Source: Candidatus Neoanaerotignum tabaqchaliae
GTDB taxonomy: Bacteria > Bacillota > Clostridia > Lachnospirales > Anaerotignaceae
Assembly: GCA_904420235.1 (NCBI GenBank)
Contig: CAJFUS010000019.1
Coordinates: 1 to 25,263, forward strand
DNA: 25,263 nucleotides
Reading direction: 5' to 3'
The notes beneath the pieces are model-generated. The model was not told the DNA's origin, did no database searches, and saw nothing but the letters and a program-made list of their open reading frames with translations. The translations under genes were made by a program, and so were the position numbers. This document shows, piece by piece, positions 1 through 7,675 of the stretch; positions within the stretch are counted from its first letter, which is position 1; every line of letters starts with the position of its first letter.

Positions 1-2250
1 GTGCTTCAGTCGGGCGACAAAATATTGGCCGACGGCGTGCTTGTTGACGGAAAACTTTCTGTTGACAACAGCGTGCTTAACGGCGAGGCAGAGGAATGCA
101 AAAAAACGGCCGCCGACGATGATTTTGAGATACCGGAAAACATAACCGGCGATACATTTGTTGACGCTCACAGTCTTTTTAGAGGCGCTACGGTTCTTGA
201 CGGCGAGGGATACATGCGTGTTCAAAAGGTCGGAGAGAAAACCATGATGGGACGCATGGCCGAGGATATGGAGGACAAAGAACCGCCTTCACCTCTTCAA
301 GTTAAGTTAAGCAAGCTGGCCAGCCAAATATCGGTTTTTGGTTATGTTGGCGCTATTGTTATTGCCATAGCCTATTTTGTGCATTATGTTATATTGGCCG
401 GCGGAATTGACGCATATATGTCCTTTGGCTGGCTCAATGTATTAACAGATGTTATGAATGCCGTTTCGGTGGCCATAACAATTATAGTGTGCGCCGTTCC
501 GGAAGGTCTTCCGCTTGTTATAGCCCTTGTACTTATGCAGAACACCGGAAAGCTGTACAGGCTTAACGTTCTTGTAAGAAAATCCATAGGTATAGAAACG
601 GCCGGTTCCCTTAACATCCTTTTTAGCGATAAAACCGGAACAATAACAAAAGGTCAGCTGGAGGTTGTTGAATTTTTTGACGGTTCCGCCGAAACCCTTG
701 ACGTAATGAGTTCTTCAGGAGGAAAAATAAAAGACAAGCTTGAACTTTGCATAGGCAAAAACACAGGCGCCATGTTTGACAACAAGCATAACGTTGTAGG
801 CGGAAACATGACAGACCACGCTCTTTTAAAATTCCTTGGAGAAGAAACATACAAAAGACTTTCCGAGGACGAAAGGTGCGCCGTTACTGAGGTTCAGGAA
901 TTTAACAGTGCCAACAAATTCAGCCAAGCCTATATAGACGACGAGGGCCGCACATTTTATAAAGGCGCGCCGGAAAGAATTTTGGCCAAGGCCAAAAAAT
1001 ATATAGACGCCAATGGAAACATTGCGGATATAGACATGAACAAGGTAAACGAAAAAATAGACGGCCTTGCCAACAGAGCCATGAGGGTTCTTGCCTTTGC
1101 TTATAGCGAAAGCCCGATGACACTGAACGAAATTAATGACGACGCTGTACTTGTGGGCTTTGTAGGCATAAGAGACGATGTGCGTCCAGAGGTTAAAGAG
1201 GCCATTGAAGAAGTTAAGGCAGCCGGCATACAGATAGTTATGATAACTGGAGACCGTAAGGAAACAGCCGTTGCCATAGCTAAAGAAGCCGGACTTTTTG
1301 GTGAGGAAGGCGATTTGGCTCTTACGTCTGCCGAGCTTAACGCCATGAGCGACGACGAGATAAAAGCATGTCTTAAGCACATTAAGGTTATAGCCCGAGC
1401 CCTTCCAACCGATAAGAGCCACATGGTTAAAATTTGTCAGGAAATAAACCTTGTTGTTGGAATGACAGGAGACGGCGTAAACGACTCGCCGGCACTTAAA
1501 AGAGCCGATGTTGGCTTTGCCATGGGCAGCGGAACAGATGTTGCCAAGGAGGCCGGAAAGCTTGTTATACTGGACGACAACTTTAACTCGATTAAAAACG
1601 CCATATGGTATGGAAGAACTCTTTATATAAATATACTTAAGTTCTGCAAAATGCAGCTTGTTATTAACGTAGCGGCTGTTGTTGTTTCGGCCATAAGCCC
1701 GTTTATAGGCATAGAGGAGCCGCTTAAGGTAACTCATCTTTTGTGGATTAACCTGTGTATGGACTCTTTAGCCTCAATAATGTTTGCGGGAGAGCCGGCC
1801 CTTAAAAAGTATATGCGCGACAAACCAAGAAGAAGAGACGAGAGCATTATAAGCAAGCCTATGGCTATACAGATACTTGTTATGAGCGTTTGGCTTATTA
1901 TAATGAGTATAGCTTGGTTTAAGGTGCCTTTCTTCGCATCGCTGTTTGAAAACGAGGCGCAGCACTACTCGGCTTATTTCTGCCTGTTTGTGTTCAGCTT
2001 TATGGTTAACGCCTTTAACGTAAGAAGCGAGGGACCAAACATTTTTGAGCATATAAAAGAAAACACCATGTTTGTTAAAATTTGGGTTGTTATAATGCTT
2101 GTTCAGGTTGTTTTGGCAAGTATAGGCGGAGTTGTTGGAGAGATATTCAGCTGCGTAAGGTTTGGAATTACAGGCTGGATTGTTATATTTATTATGGCCC
2201 TCACAATGTATCCGGTGGACCTTATAAGGAAAGCCATAATGAGAAAATAA
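1..2250 (+). CDS. Calcium-translocating P-type ATPase (PMCA/SERCA-like), 5' partial
   Basis: This is a P2-type cation pump that would couple ATP hydrolysis to Ca2+ export across the plasma membrane. The 749 visible residues begin inside the actuator domain, so the N-terminus and the first membrane pair lie outside the window; the GTG at base 1 is probably just an internal Val codon. Visible in order: actuator loop N-G-E-A at 27-30 (equivalent of TGES, with the Glu kept); M4 motif PEGLP at 167-171, a calcium-site signature; phosphorylation motif DKTGT at 210-214 with acceptor Asp210; nucleotide-domain KGAPE at 321-325; TGD at 416-418; hinge motif TGDGVND at 489-495; then about six C-terminal membrane segments ending in a cation-ATPase C-domain. 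All catalytic motifs are intact. The family is certain; calcium as the ion is inferred from PEGLP and overall resemblance. It is followed by a strong hairpin at 2270-2296. Confidence 0.93.
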   Translation: MLQSGDKILADGVLVDGKLSVDNSVLNGEAEECKKTAADDDFEIPENITGDTFVDAHSLFRGATVLDGEGYMRVQKVGEKTMMGRMAEDMEDKEPPSPLQVKLSKLASQISVFGYVGAIVIAIAYFVHYVILAGGIDAYMSFGWLNVLTDVMNAVSVAITIIVCAVPEGLPLVIALVLMQNTGKLYRLNVLVRKSIGIETAGSLNILFSDKTGTITKGQLEVVEFFDGSAETLDVMSSSGGKIKDKLELCIGKNTGAMFDNKHNVVGGNMTDHALLKFLGEETYKRLSEDERCAVTEVQEFNSANKFSQAYIDDEGRTFYKGAPERILAKAKKYIDANGNIADIDMNKVNEKIDGLANRAMRVLAFAYSESPMTLNEINDDAVLVGFVGIRDDVRPEVKEAIEEVKAAGIQIVMITGDRKETAVAIAKEAGLFGEEGDLALTSAELNAMSDDEIKACLKHIKVIARALPTDKSHMVKICQEINLVVGMTGDGVNDSPALKRADVGFAMGSGTDVAKEAGKLVILDDNFNSIKNAIWYGRTLYINILKFCKMQLVINVAAVVVSAISPFIGIEEPLKVTHLLWINLCMDSLASIMFAGEPALKKYMRDKPRRRDESIISKPMAIQILVMSVWLIIMSIAWFKVPFFASLFENEAQHYSAYFCLFVFSFMVNAFNVRSEGPNIFEHIKENTMFVKIWVVIMLVQVVLASIGGVVGEIFSCVRFGITGWIVIFIMALTMYPVDLIRKAIMRK

Positions 2251-2269
2251 ATTTGATATTTTGATTTTT

Positions 2270-2296
2270 CGGGCGGTATTTCAAAAATACCGCCTG
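2270..2296 (+). terminator. Terminator-like hairpin after the Ca2+-ATPase
   Basis: A 12-bp inverted repeat (2270-2281 with 2285-2296, one G-U pair) closes a three-base CAA loop 20 bases after the ATPase stop codon. The stem core is GGCGGTATTT against AAATACCGCC. Position and stability fit a transcription terminator, but no T-run follows on the + strand and none on the - strand, so it may act as a pause site or an RNA-stabilising 3' end instead. Confidence 0.55.
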
Positions 2297-2654
2297 ATTA
2301 ATGCTGAAAGCATGTGGGAATTTTTAGCACTTAAGTTTAAATTAATGAACAAAGAGTTGATTGTCAAAAATTTAGCATTTTCCGCCGAAATTAGAGCATT
2401 TATGCTGTAAGTGCCTACATTTGATAGGTCATTTTTCGGGCGATTGTCAATATATTTCTGATTTGCAAAAATAGTTTGCACCTCGGCAATACTCGGGTGA
2501 TTTGCAGATATTCACTCCTTGATATTTCGTGGAAATATATGGAAATATTTAGGACTTTAGCAAAAACGTTTTACTGCGGCATTTTTGCGCATTATCTTTT
2601 TCAGACGCCTGTTTAATCAATTTTTATTTTATAAAAATGTAAAAAGGTATTTAT
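2297..2654. other. AT-rich intergenic stretch with no recognised element
   Basis: About 360 AT-rich bases lie between the ATPase hairpin and the HAD gene. The open frame on the - strand at 2281-2481 has biased low-complexity composition, no ribosome binding site that I could find and overlaps the hairpin, so I do not call it a gene. No riboswitch, tRNA or repeat array was recognised. The last bases carry the AAAGG ribosome binding site of the HAD gene. Confidence 0.5.
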
Positions 2655-3416
2655 ATGAAGATTTTTTTATCTGACTTAGACAACACAATTATATATTCTT
2701 ACAAAAGAGATATAGGAAACAGCAAATTAACGGCTGAAATTTATAAGGGCCGAGAAATATCATTTATTACGGAACATACATATAAGGCTCTTGATTTTGT
2801 TAACGGCAAAATAAATTTTATTCCATTAACAACCCGTTCCATAGAGCAATATAAGCGCATAAGCTTCAATAAAATATGGAGCCCTAAATTTGCCCTTTCT
2901 TCCAATGGTGGAACGCTTTTAATAAACGGCAGTGAGGATATGGAATATAAAAGAGAGACTTTTAAAATAATAGAGCCGTTTGTTGAGGAAATGTCGGAAG
3001 CCGAAAATATTTTGATTAATGACAGCAACAGAATTATTGATGTTCAGCGGGTTGATGGACTTTTTGTTTATACAAAATCCGAAAATCCGGAAGAAACACT
3101 TAAAATTCTTGAAAACGGGCTTGGTGAAAAAGACTGCAGGCTTCGGCTTTTTAGAAATAACCAAAAAATATATGCCGTTCCTCCGCCTCTTAATAAAGGA
3201 GAAGCCTTGGAAAGAGTAAAAAACTATCTTGATTGTGATTTTGTTATATCGGCAGGCGACAGTATTTTTGATGTTCCAATGCTTAACAGGGCGGACATAT
3301 CATTTTTTCCTGAACATATTAGGGAATTTATTGAAAAGAAAGACGGGATTTTCTCTTTTAAAGGCAATGGCGTTTTTTCTGACTATGTTTTGGATAAAAT
3401 AAGCTCTATTATATGA
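2655..3416 (+). CDS. HAD-superfamily phosphatase (Cof/sucrose-phosphatase-like)
   Basis: A 253-residue haloacid dehalogenase-type hydrolase, predicted to remove phosphate from a small cytosolic metabolite using Mg2+. Motif I is D7-L-D9-N-T, supplying the nucleophile and the general acid/base. Motif II is probably the PLTTRS stretch near residues 56-61. A conserved Lys occurs in the NKGEAL segment, and motif IV is G-D202-S-x-x-x-D206. The central part (about 85-185) forms the substrate-selecting cap, of the C2 type seen in Cof and sucrose-6-phosphate phosphatases. ATG at 2655 follows an AAAGG site. The next gene begins 15 bases after its stop, so the two are likely cotranscribed, although the partner, a NuoE-like iron-sulfur protein, has no obvious functional link. 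The substrate cannot be read from sequence. Confidence 0.85.
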   Translation: MKIFLSDLDNTIIYSYKRDIGNSKLTAEIYKGREISFITEHTYKALDFVNGKINFIPLTTRSIEQYKRISFNKIWSPKFALSSNGGTLLINGSEDMEYKRETFKIIEPFVEEMSEAENILINDSNRIIDVQRVDGLFVYTKSENPEETLKILENGLGEKDCRLRLFRNNQKIYAVPPPLNKGEALERVKNYLDCDFVISAGDSIFDVPMLNRADISFFPEHIREFIEKKDGIFSFKGNGVFSDYVLDKISSII

Positions 3417-3431
3417 AAAGAGGTGCTTTGT

Positions 3432-3902
3432 TTGGGCGGTGAACAGGAAAAAATAAACGAAATTATAGAGTATTATAGAAATCAGCGGGATTTTAAAAAT
3501 CAAGAAAACATAGTTTTAATGCTTAAGGAAATTCAGGAGGAATTTGGATGTATTCCGATGTATGTGCAAGATATGATAGCCGAGAGGTTTGACATTAAAA
3601 CATCGGTTATAGGTCTTATTATAAAGCTCTATCCAAGCCTTAGGCAGGGAATATATGAACATGAGATAGTGATGTGTTCCGGACAAAGGTGCGCCCAAAA
3701 AGGCGGCGCTGATATTATAAGGCTTGTTAACAAAACCCTTGGAGTTTCTAAAGAGGGAGTGTCGGAAAACGGGAAAATTTTTGTTAGAACAATAAATTGC
3801 CTTAAAAACTGCCGTACGTCGCCCAATATTATTGTTGACGGTGTTTTGTATTCAAAATTAAGTCAAGACGATTTGAAAAGACTGCTGGAAAGTCTTTTGT
3901 AG
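3432..3902 (+). CDS. Orphan NuoE-like thioredoxin-fold [2Fe-2S] protein
   Basis: A 156-residue protein with the architecture of the 24-kDa (NuoE/HoxE/HydC) subunit of NADH dehydrogenases and NAD-linked hydrogenases. It has an N-terminal helical bundle (residues about 1-60) followed by a thioredoxin-like fold. Four cysteines spaced C82-x4-C87 and C123-x3-C127 match the [2Fe-2S] ligand pattern of this family. Start choice: an AGAGGTG site at 3419-3425 sits seven bases before TTG 3432, whereas the upstream in-frame GTG at 3423 lies inside that site, so TTG 3432 is preferred. The usual partners (NuoF-like flavoprotein, NuoG or [FeFe] hydrogenase) are not next to it; the neighbours are a HAD phosphatase and, after a 490-base gap, a methyltransferase. 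It may serve a hydrogenase or formate dehydrogenase encoded elsewhere, or be an independent electron carrier. Confidence 0.85.
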   Translation: MGGEQEKINEIIEYYRNQRDFKNQENIVLMLKEIQEEFGCIPMYVQDMIAERFDIKTSVIGLIIKLYPSLRQGIYEHEIVMCSGQRCAQKGGADIIRLVNKTLGVSKEGVSENGKIFVRTINCLKNCRTSPNIIVDGVLYSKLSQDDLKRLLESLL

Positions 3903-4395
3903 GTTCGGCTTTTAATTAAGCTGATTAGATGAAACTGATTTGTTAATGTATAAAACTGTGAAATTTTAAATTTAAAAAGTTATTATCGGTTTATTGATGC
4001 TGTATTTTAATTGTGTGCGGCATGGAATATTTAAAAATTCAAAATGAAGGACGGAATTTTTAACGCTAAAGCGGGTGCTGTCGAATTACTGCGCCTGTTT
4101 TTTATTGTGTTAAAAAATAGCATTTATTTCACATTTATAAATTTAAATGTTAATTTTGCATTTTTGTAGCGGGCTTAAATTGGGGAATTTTAAATAATGA
4201 ACTTTGATAAAAATTTTATTCCCTTAATAGAAAAGAAAAATTGATATTTTATTAACTTGCAAATCATGTTCAAATTGTAAGTTTTGCGAACATAACATTA
4301 TTTTGACCTTGATTTAATTTTACATTGTGCTTACGTGATTTTTGTAGTAAAATTATTAAGCTGACTTAATTTATGCCGTTTGGAAGGTGATTTTG
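3903..4395. other. Long AT-rich intergenic region; only a promoter recognised
   Basis: Nearly 490 very AT-rich bases without a convincing open frame on either strand. The only element I can support is the sigma-A-type promoter at 4325-4353 serving the next gene, and the GGAAGGTG ribosome binding site at 4382-4389. No T-rich hairpin follows the NuoE-like gene, so its terminator was not located. No riboswitch or repeat was recognised. Confidence 0.5.
4325..4353 (+). promoter_or_regulatory. Sigma-A-type promoter for the methyltransferase-hslO group
   Basis: TTGTGC at 4325-4330, a 17-base spacer and TAAAAT at 4348-4353, about 43 bases upstream of the TTG start of the methyltransferase. The 14 bases 4340-4353, TTTTGTAGTAAAAT, are identical to the -10 region upstream of the HD-GYP gene (7515-7528), which strengthens the call. 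Confidence 0.5.
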
Positions 4396-5163
4396 TTGGG
4401 CGTTTATGAAAGATTTGCTTCGGTTTATGATATGTTTATGGATAACGTTGATTATGACATGTGGGTTGAATATATTCATAAAATATGGGAAAAAGAGAAC
4501 ATATCCCCTAAGCTTATAGCTGAGCTGGGCTGCGGTACCGGAAACATAACATGCCGCCTTGCCAAAGAGGGCTATGACATGATAGGCATAGACATATCGG
4601 GGGAAATGCTTTCGGTTGCCCGCGAAAAGGCCATGGAGGAAGGCTGCGACGTGCTATTTCTTCTTCAGGACATGACGGAGTTTGAACTTTACGGCACCGT
4701 TGACGTTATATTGTGTCTTTGCGACAGCATTAATTACATAACAGATTATGACGGCATAAAAAAAGTATTTAAGCTGGTGAACAACTATCTTGAGCCAAAG
4801 GGGCTTTTTATATTTGACATAAATACAGAACACAAGTTTAAAGATATTCTTGGAAAAAATACATATGCCGACTGTGAGGATGGAGCGGCTTATATATGGC
4901 AGAACTATTACGACGAGAACGAAAAAATAAACGAGTATTACGTTAATTTTTTTGTTGAGGGCGAGGACGGCCTTTATGAGCGTACTGAGGAATGCCATTA
5001 TGAAAGGGCATATAGTGTTGATGAGATTAAAAAAGCCATAGAAGAGGCGGGCATGGAGTTTGTTTCGGCCTATGACGCTTTTACATTTAACAAGCCAAAC
5101 AGCCAAAGCGAGAGAGTTTATGTTGTAGCCAGAGAAAAGGGCAAATGTATGGAGGATTTATAA
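4396..5163 (+). CDS. Class I SAM-dependent methyltransferase
   Basis: A 255-residue cytosolic methyltransferase of the Rossmann-fold class. Motif I is E43-L-G-C-G-T-G-N50, the S-adenosylmethionine glycine loop; the acidic ribose-binding motif follows in IGIDIS; LLQDMTEF gives the adenine-site Asp; and the LCLCDSINYI stretch is motif IV. A small lid region occurs around residues 150-200. TTG 4396 is preferred as the start because GGAAGGTG (4382-4389) lies six bases before it; the in-frame GTG 4387 and TTG 4393 fall inside or too near that site. The stop codon is immediately followed by the ATG of hslO, so the two are translationally coupled. Such methyltransferases are often found beside hslO in Clostridia, but I cannot name a substrate. 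Confidence 0.88.
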   Translation: MGVYERFASVYDMFMDNVDYDMWVEYIHKIWEKENISPKLIAELGCGTGNITCRLAKEGYDMIGIDISGEMLSVAREKAMEEGCDVLFLLQDMTEFELYGTVDVILCLCDSINYITDYDGIKKVFKLVNNYLEPKGLFIFDINTEHKFKDILGKNTYADCEDGAAYIWQNYYDENEKINEYYVNFFVEGEDGLYERTEECHYERAYSVDEIKKAIEEAGMEFVSAYDAFTFNKPNSQSERVYVVAREKGKCMEDL

Positions 5164-6048
5164 ATGGAAGATTATATATTAAGAGCTACCGCGGCGGACG
5201 GACGAATAAGAGCTTTTGCTGCTACAAGCCGCAATACGGTTCAAAAGGCAAGGGAAATTCACAATACATCGCCTGTTGTATCGGCCGCTTTGGGAAGGCT
5301 GCTTACGGCGGCGGCTATTATGGGAGCTATGCTTAAATCACCAAAAGATTTGATTACTATTCAAATAACGGGCGACGGACCTATAAGCGGAATTATAGCC
5401 ACATCGGACAGCAGTTCAAACGTAAAAGGATATGCTGTAAACCCAGATATTGAGATGCCTTTAAGAGCTGATGGCAAGCTTAATGTTGGAGGCGCCATAG
5501 GCAGCGGAAATTTAAGAATAATTAAGGACATTGGCCTTAAAGAGCCATACTCAGGCTCAATAGGGCTTGTGTCGGGAGAGATAGCCGAGGATTTAACATA
5601 TTATTTTGCAAAAAGCGAGCAGGTGCCGTCGTCGGTTGGACTTGGGGTTCTTGTAGATACCGACACAAGCATTAAGCAGGCCGGAGGATTTATAATACAG
5701 CTTATGCCGGACGTCGATGACGAGACCGTGGACAGGCTTGAGAAAAAATTGCTTACAATACCATATATAACTGATATGCTTAATTCGGGTTTTACGCCGG
5801 AAATGATGCTTAATGAGATACTTGGGGACTTTGGTGTTGAGATACTTGACAAATTGCCTATGGACTACAGGTGCTCATGCAGCAAAGAAAGAGTTGGGCA
5901 GGCCCTTATAAGTCTTGGAAAAAAGGAGCTTTCAAAAATTATTGAGGAAGATAAGAAAGCGGAGGTTACATGTCATTTTTGCAATAAGGTTTATAATTTC
6001 ACTGAAGACGAGTTAAAACAGCTTCTTATTGAGTCTTGCTCAGGATAA
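5164..6048 (+). CDS. hslO: Hsp33 redox-regulated holdase chaperone
   Basis: A 294-residue protein, the normal length for Hsp33, which binds unfolding proteins in the cytosol under oxidative stress. The N-terminal domain (about 1-180) contains the typical stretch around VSAALGRLLTAA and the ITGDGP motif. The C-terminal redox switch holds the four zinc-binding cysteines: C237-x-C239 and C270-x-x-C273. Oxidation of these releases zinc and activates the chaperone in characterised homologues. The ATG directly follows the TAA of the methyltransferase with no spacer, and a GGAGG site sits inside that upstream gene. The Nudix gene begins 12 bases after its stop, so methyltransferase, hslO and Nudix probably form one transcript linked to stress or damage control. 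Confidence 0.96.
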   Translation: MEDYILRATAADGRIRAFAATSRNTVQKAREIHNTSPVVSAALGRLLTAAAIMGAMLKSPKDLITIQITGDGPISGIIATSDSSSNVKGYAVNPDIEMPLRADGKLNVGGAIGSGNLRIIKDIGLKEPYSGSIGLVSGEIAEDLTYYFAKSEQVPSSVGLGVLVDTDTSIKQAGGFIIQLMPDVDDETVDRLEKKLLTIPYITDMLNSGFTPEMMLNEILGDFGVEILDKLPMDYRCSCSKERVGQALISLGKKELSKIIEEDKKAEVTCHFCNKVYNFTEDELKQLLIESCSG

Positions 6049-6060
6049 GAGGGTGGGGCC

Positions 6061-6480
6061 GTGAGAAAAGATTTCGCTTTTACAGTTAAGGCAATTATAA
6101 TAAAGGGTGACCGTTTTCTTGTTCTTAAACGCTCCAAAAAGGAAATGGAAAAAAGCGTTATAAACCGTTTGGGTGTTTGGGACCTTCCAGGCGGCAGTGT
6201 TAAGTTTAATGAAACAGCGGAGCATGGACTTTTTAGGGAAATACGCGAGGAAACGGGCATAAAGGTATCCCTTGAGTGGATACTTAACGTGTATGACTCA
6301 ATTCACTTTAACCTGCATATGGTTATAATTACATATGTGTGTGTATATAAAGAAGGTCAAGTTCACCTAAGTGACGAGCATGATGAGTTTTATTGGCTTA
6401 CCATAGAAGAGATGCAGGAAATGGGTATTCCAAGATATATGATAAGGGATTTTAGGTATGTTTATGATGAATACCACTAA
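6061..6480 (+). CDS. Nudix hydrolase
   Basis: A 139-residue pyrophosphohydrolase that would cleave a nucleoside-diphosphate-linked substrate, often as house-cleaning of oxidised nucleotides. The Nudix box is complete: G45-x5-E51-x7-R59-E60-x-x-E63-E64-x-G66, which supplies the metal-binding glutamates. The N-terminal beta strand (DFAFTVKAIIIKGDRFLVLK) is typical of the family. GTG 6061 is preceded by a GGGTGGGG ribosome binding site lying between it and the hslO stop. The substrate cannot be deduced; similarity to MutT/8-oxo-dGTP diphosphatases is general only. Its neighbour Hsp33 makes an oxidative-damage role plausible, by inference. Confidence 0.9.
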   Translation: MRKDFAFTVKAIIIKGDRFLVLKRSKKEMEKSVINRLGVWDLPGGSVKFNETAEHGLFREIREETGIKVSLEWILNVYDSIHFNLHMVIITYVCVYKEGQVHLSDEHDEFYWLTIEEMQEMGIPRYMIRDFRYVYDEYH

Positions 6481-6526
6481 TATGGTATTTTTGATTATAA
6501 TAAAATATTGAAAGGAATGAATTGAC

Positions 6527-7051
6527 ATGGCTTCAAAAAATCCAGTTGTAACATTAAAAATAAACGGTGAGGACGAGATAAAAATAGAGCTTTATCCCGA
6601 TGTTGCCCCAAACACCGTAAACAATTTCATATCACTTGTAAGCAGCGGCTTTTATAACGGTCTTAGCTTTCACAGAATTATAAAGGGATTTATGATACAG
6701 GGCGGAGACCCAGAAGGCACAGGAATGGGAGGCCCTGGATATAAAATTAAAGGCGAGTTCAGCCAGAACGGATTTAAAAACGACCTTAAGCACAAGGCCG
6801 GAGTTATATCAATGGCAAGGTCTATGATGCCTAACTCCGCCGGAAGCCAGTTTTTTATAATGCACAAGGACGCGCCTCATCTTGACGGAGCTTATGCCGC
6901 TTTTGGCGCCGTAATTGAGGGAATGGACGTTGTTGACAAACTTGCCTGTGTTAAAACAGACAGAATGGATATGCCGGAAGAGCCTCAAATTATAACAGAG
7001 GCTGTTGTTGAGACCTTTGGAGAAACTTATCCAGAGCCGGAAAAAATGTAA
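6527..7051 (+). CDS. Cyclophilin-type peptidyl-prolyl cis-trans isomerase
   Basis: A 174-residue single-domain cyclophilin that speeds proline cis-trans isomerisation. The active-site segments are clear: FHRIIKGFMIQGGDP (catalytic Arg, Phe and Gln), SMARSMMPNSAGSQFFI, and the HLDGAYAAFG loop. There is no signal peptide, so it is cytosolic and PpiB-like. The start ATG 6527 follows GAAAGGA. The order of the short AT-rich gap upstream (6481-6526) suggests it could have its own promoter, but I do not see a good -35. It ends the gene group: a perfect intrinsic terminator follows nine bases after its stop. Confidence 0.95.
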   Translation: MASKNPVVTLKINGEDEIKIELYPDVAPNTVNNFISLVSSGFYNGLSFHRIIKGFMIQGGDPEGTGMGGPGYKIKGEFSQNGFKNDLKHKAGVISMARSMMPNSAGSQFFIMHKDAPHLDGAYAAFGAVIEGMDVVDKLACVKTDRMDMPEEPQIITEAVVETFGETYPEPEKM

Positions 7052-7059
7052 TATGTATG

Positions 7060-7086
7060 GCCGCCGGAATTTTCCGGCGGCTTTTT
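7060..7086 (+). terminator. Intrinsic terminator after the cyclophilin gene
   Basis: Perfect 10-bp GC-rich stem (7060-7069 GCCGCCGGAA with 7072-7081 TTCCGGCGGC), two-base TT loop, followed by TTTTT. It closes the methyltransferase-hslO-Nudix-cyclophilin group. The - strand side has no T-run, so it should not stop the convergent DUF1540 transcript. Confidence 0.92.
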
Positions 7087-7179
7087 ATGCGTTTTGCCAA
7101 CTGCCGATGATTTGCATCGCGTGTATTTGGCGCAGCGCATATTATAAATAAACTCAGCGCTTAAATTTTGGGTCAGATG

Positions 7180-7341
7180 TTATTTGTCAAGCTTAAAAGA
7201 AGTACAGTCTGTGCATTCCTGCTTTGTTGGGTTAAGTTCGTGAGTTCCTACTGTAATGCAGTCAAGCGAACAGTAGTTTTCGCCTTTGCAGTGATATTTG
7301 CATTGCTCAACAGTGCATTTAATGCTCGCGTTTTTTGCCAT
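7180..7341 (-). CDS. DUF1540 cysteine-rich mini-protein
   Basis: A 53-residue protein, the only gene on the - strand. The reading starts at the ATG complementary to 7339-7341 with a strong AAAGGAGG site (complement of 7351-7358) nine bases upstream, and ends at a TAA (complement of 7180-7182). It contains seven cysteines, arranged C9-x4-C14-x3-C18-x5-C24-x3-C28 and C43-x2-C46, with a His at position 17. This matches the small DUF1540 family widespread in Clostridia and Bacilli, probably a zinc- or metal-binding fold; function is unknown. It converges on the cyclophilin terminator and diverges from the HD-GYP gene, so it is its own transcription unit. It was missed by a 60-codon cutoff, yet the binding site, start and family motif agree well. 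Confidence 0.88.
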   Translation of the reverse strand: MAKNASIKCTVEQCKYHCKGENYCSLDCITVGTHELNPTKQECTDCTSFKLDK

Positions 7342-7675
7342 AATAAAATTCCTCCTTTCAATGTGATATGATTATTATGCTCGGTTTAATGTTAGGTATT
7401 CGTGGCAATTATTTTTATTTTTTATTATTTTTCTAATATAAAATTTTTAAAAATATAGACAAAGTTCTTATTTTGCGTTTAAGGCAGCTTTTGTGATTAT
7501 TGAGTTTCGTATGCTTTTGTAGTAAAATGTAGACGCAGGCAATGTTGAAAGGTATAAAAGCACAAATGTGCATAACGTTAAAAATTCTAAATTTCAGCCG
7601 TTGTTTTTTATTTTTTATAATTAAGAAAACTTACTTATGTCCTAAAAATTTAAACTTATGAAGCGGGTGTTACAG
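7342..7675. other. Divergent intergenic region between DUF1540 and HD-GYP genes
   Basis: About 330 AT-rich bases containing the DUF1540 ribosome binding site on the - strand, the sigma-A-type promoter at 7500-7528 for the HD-GYP gene, and a leader of roughly 140 bases before ATG 7676. The leader has one short hairpin (GCACAAATGTGC) but nothing I recognise as a riboswitch. Confidence 0.55.
7500..7528 (+). promoter_or_regulatory. Sigma-A-type promoter for the HD-GYP/HPt/GGDEF block
   Basis: TTGAGT at 7500-7505, a 17-base spacer and TAAAAT at 7523-7528. The 14 bases at 7515-7528 repeat exactly at the methyltransferase promoter (4340-4353). Predicted transcription start is near 7535, leaving a leader of about 140 bases. 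Confidence 0.55.

Noticed and set aside
826..1737. 303-codon open frame on the - strand inside the Ca2+-ATPase gene
   Set aside because: Mirror frame of an intact, motif-rich gene; no ribosome binding site and no recognisable domain.
2281..2481. 66-codon open frame on the - strand after the ATPase
   Set aside because: It overlaps the terminator-like hairpin, has no clear ribosome binding site and shows no recognisable motif.
3903..4324. Possible T-box or other riboswitch in the long AT-rich gap
   Set aside because: No T-box sequence, specifier stem or terminator hairpin could be found; the stretch is featureless apart from the promoter at its end.
4654..5106. 150-codon open frame on the - strand inside the methyltransferase gene
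   Set aside because: Shadow of a real gene with strong motifs; composition reflects the opposite strand.
7168..7371. 67-codon + strand frame with many Cys and Phe
   Set aside because: It is the complement of the DUF1540 gene, which has the ribosome binding site and family motif on the - strand.
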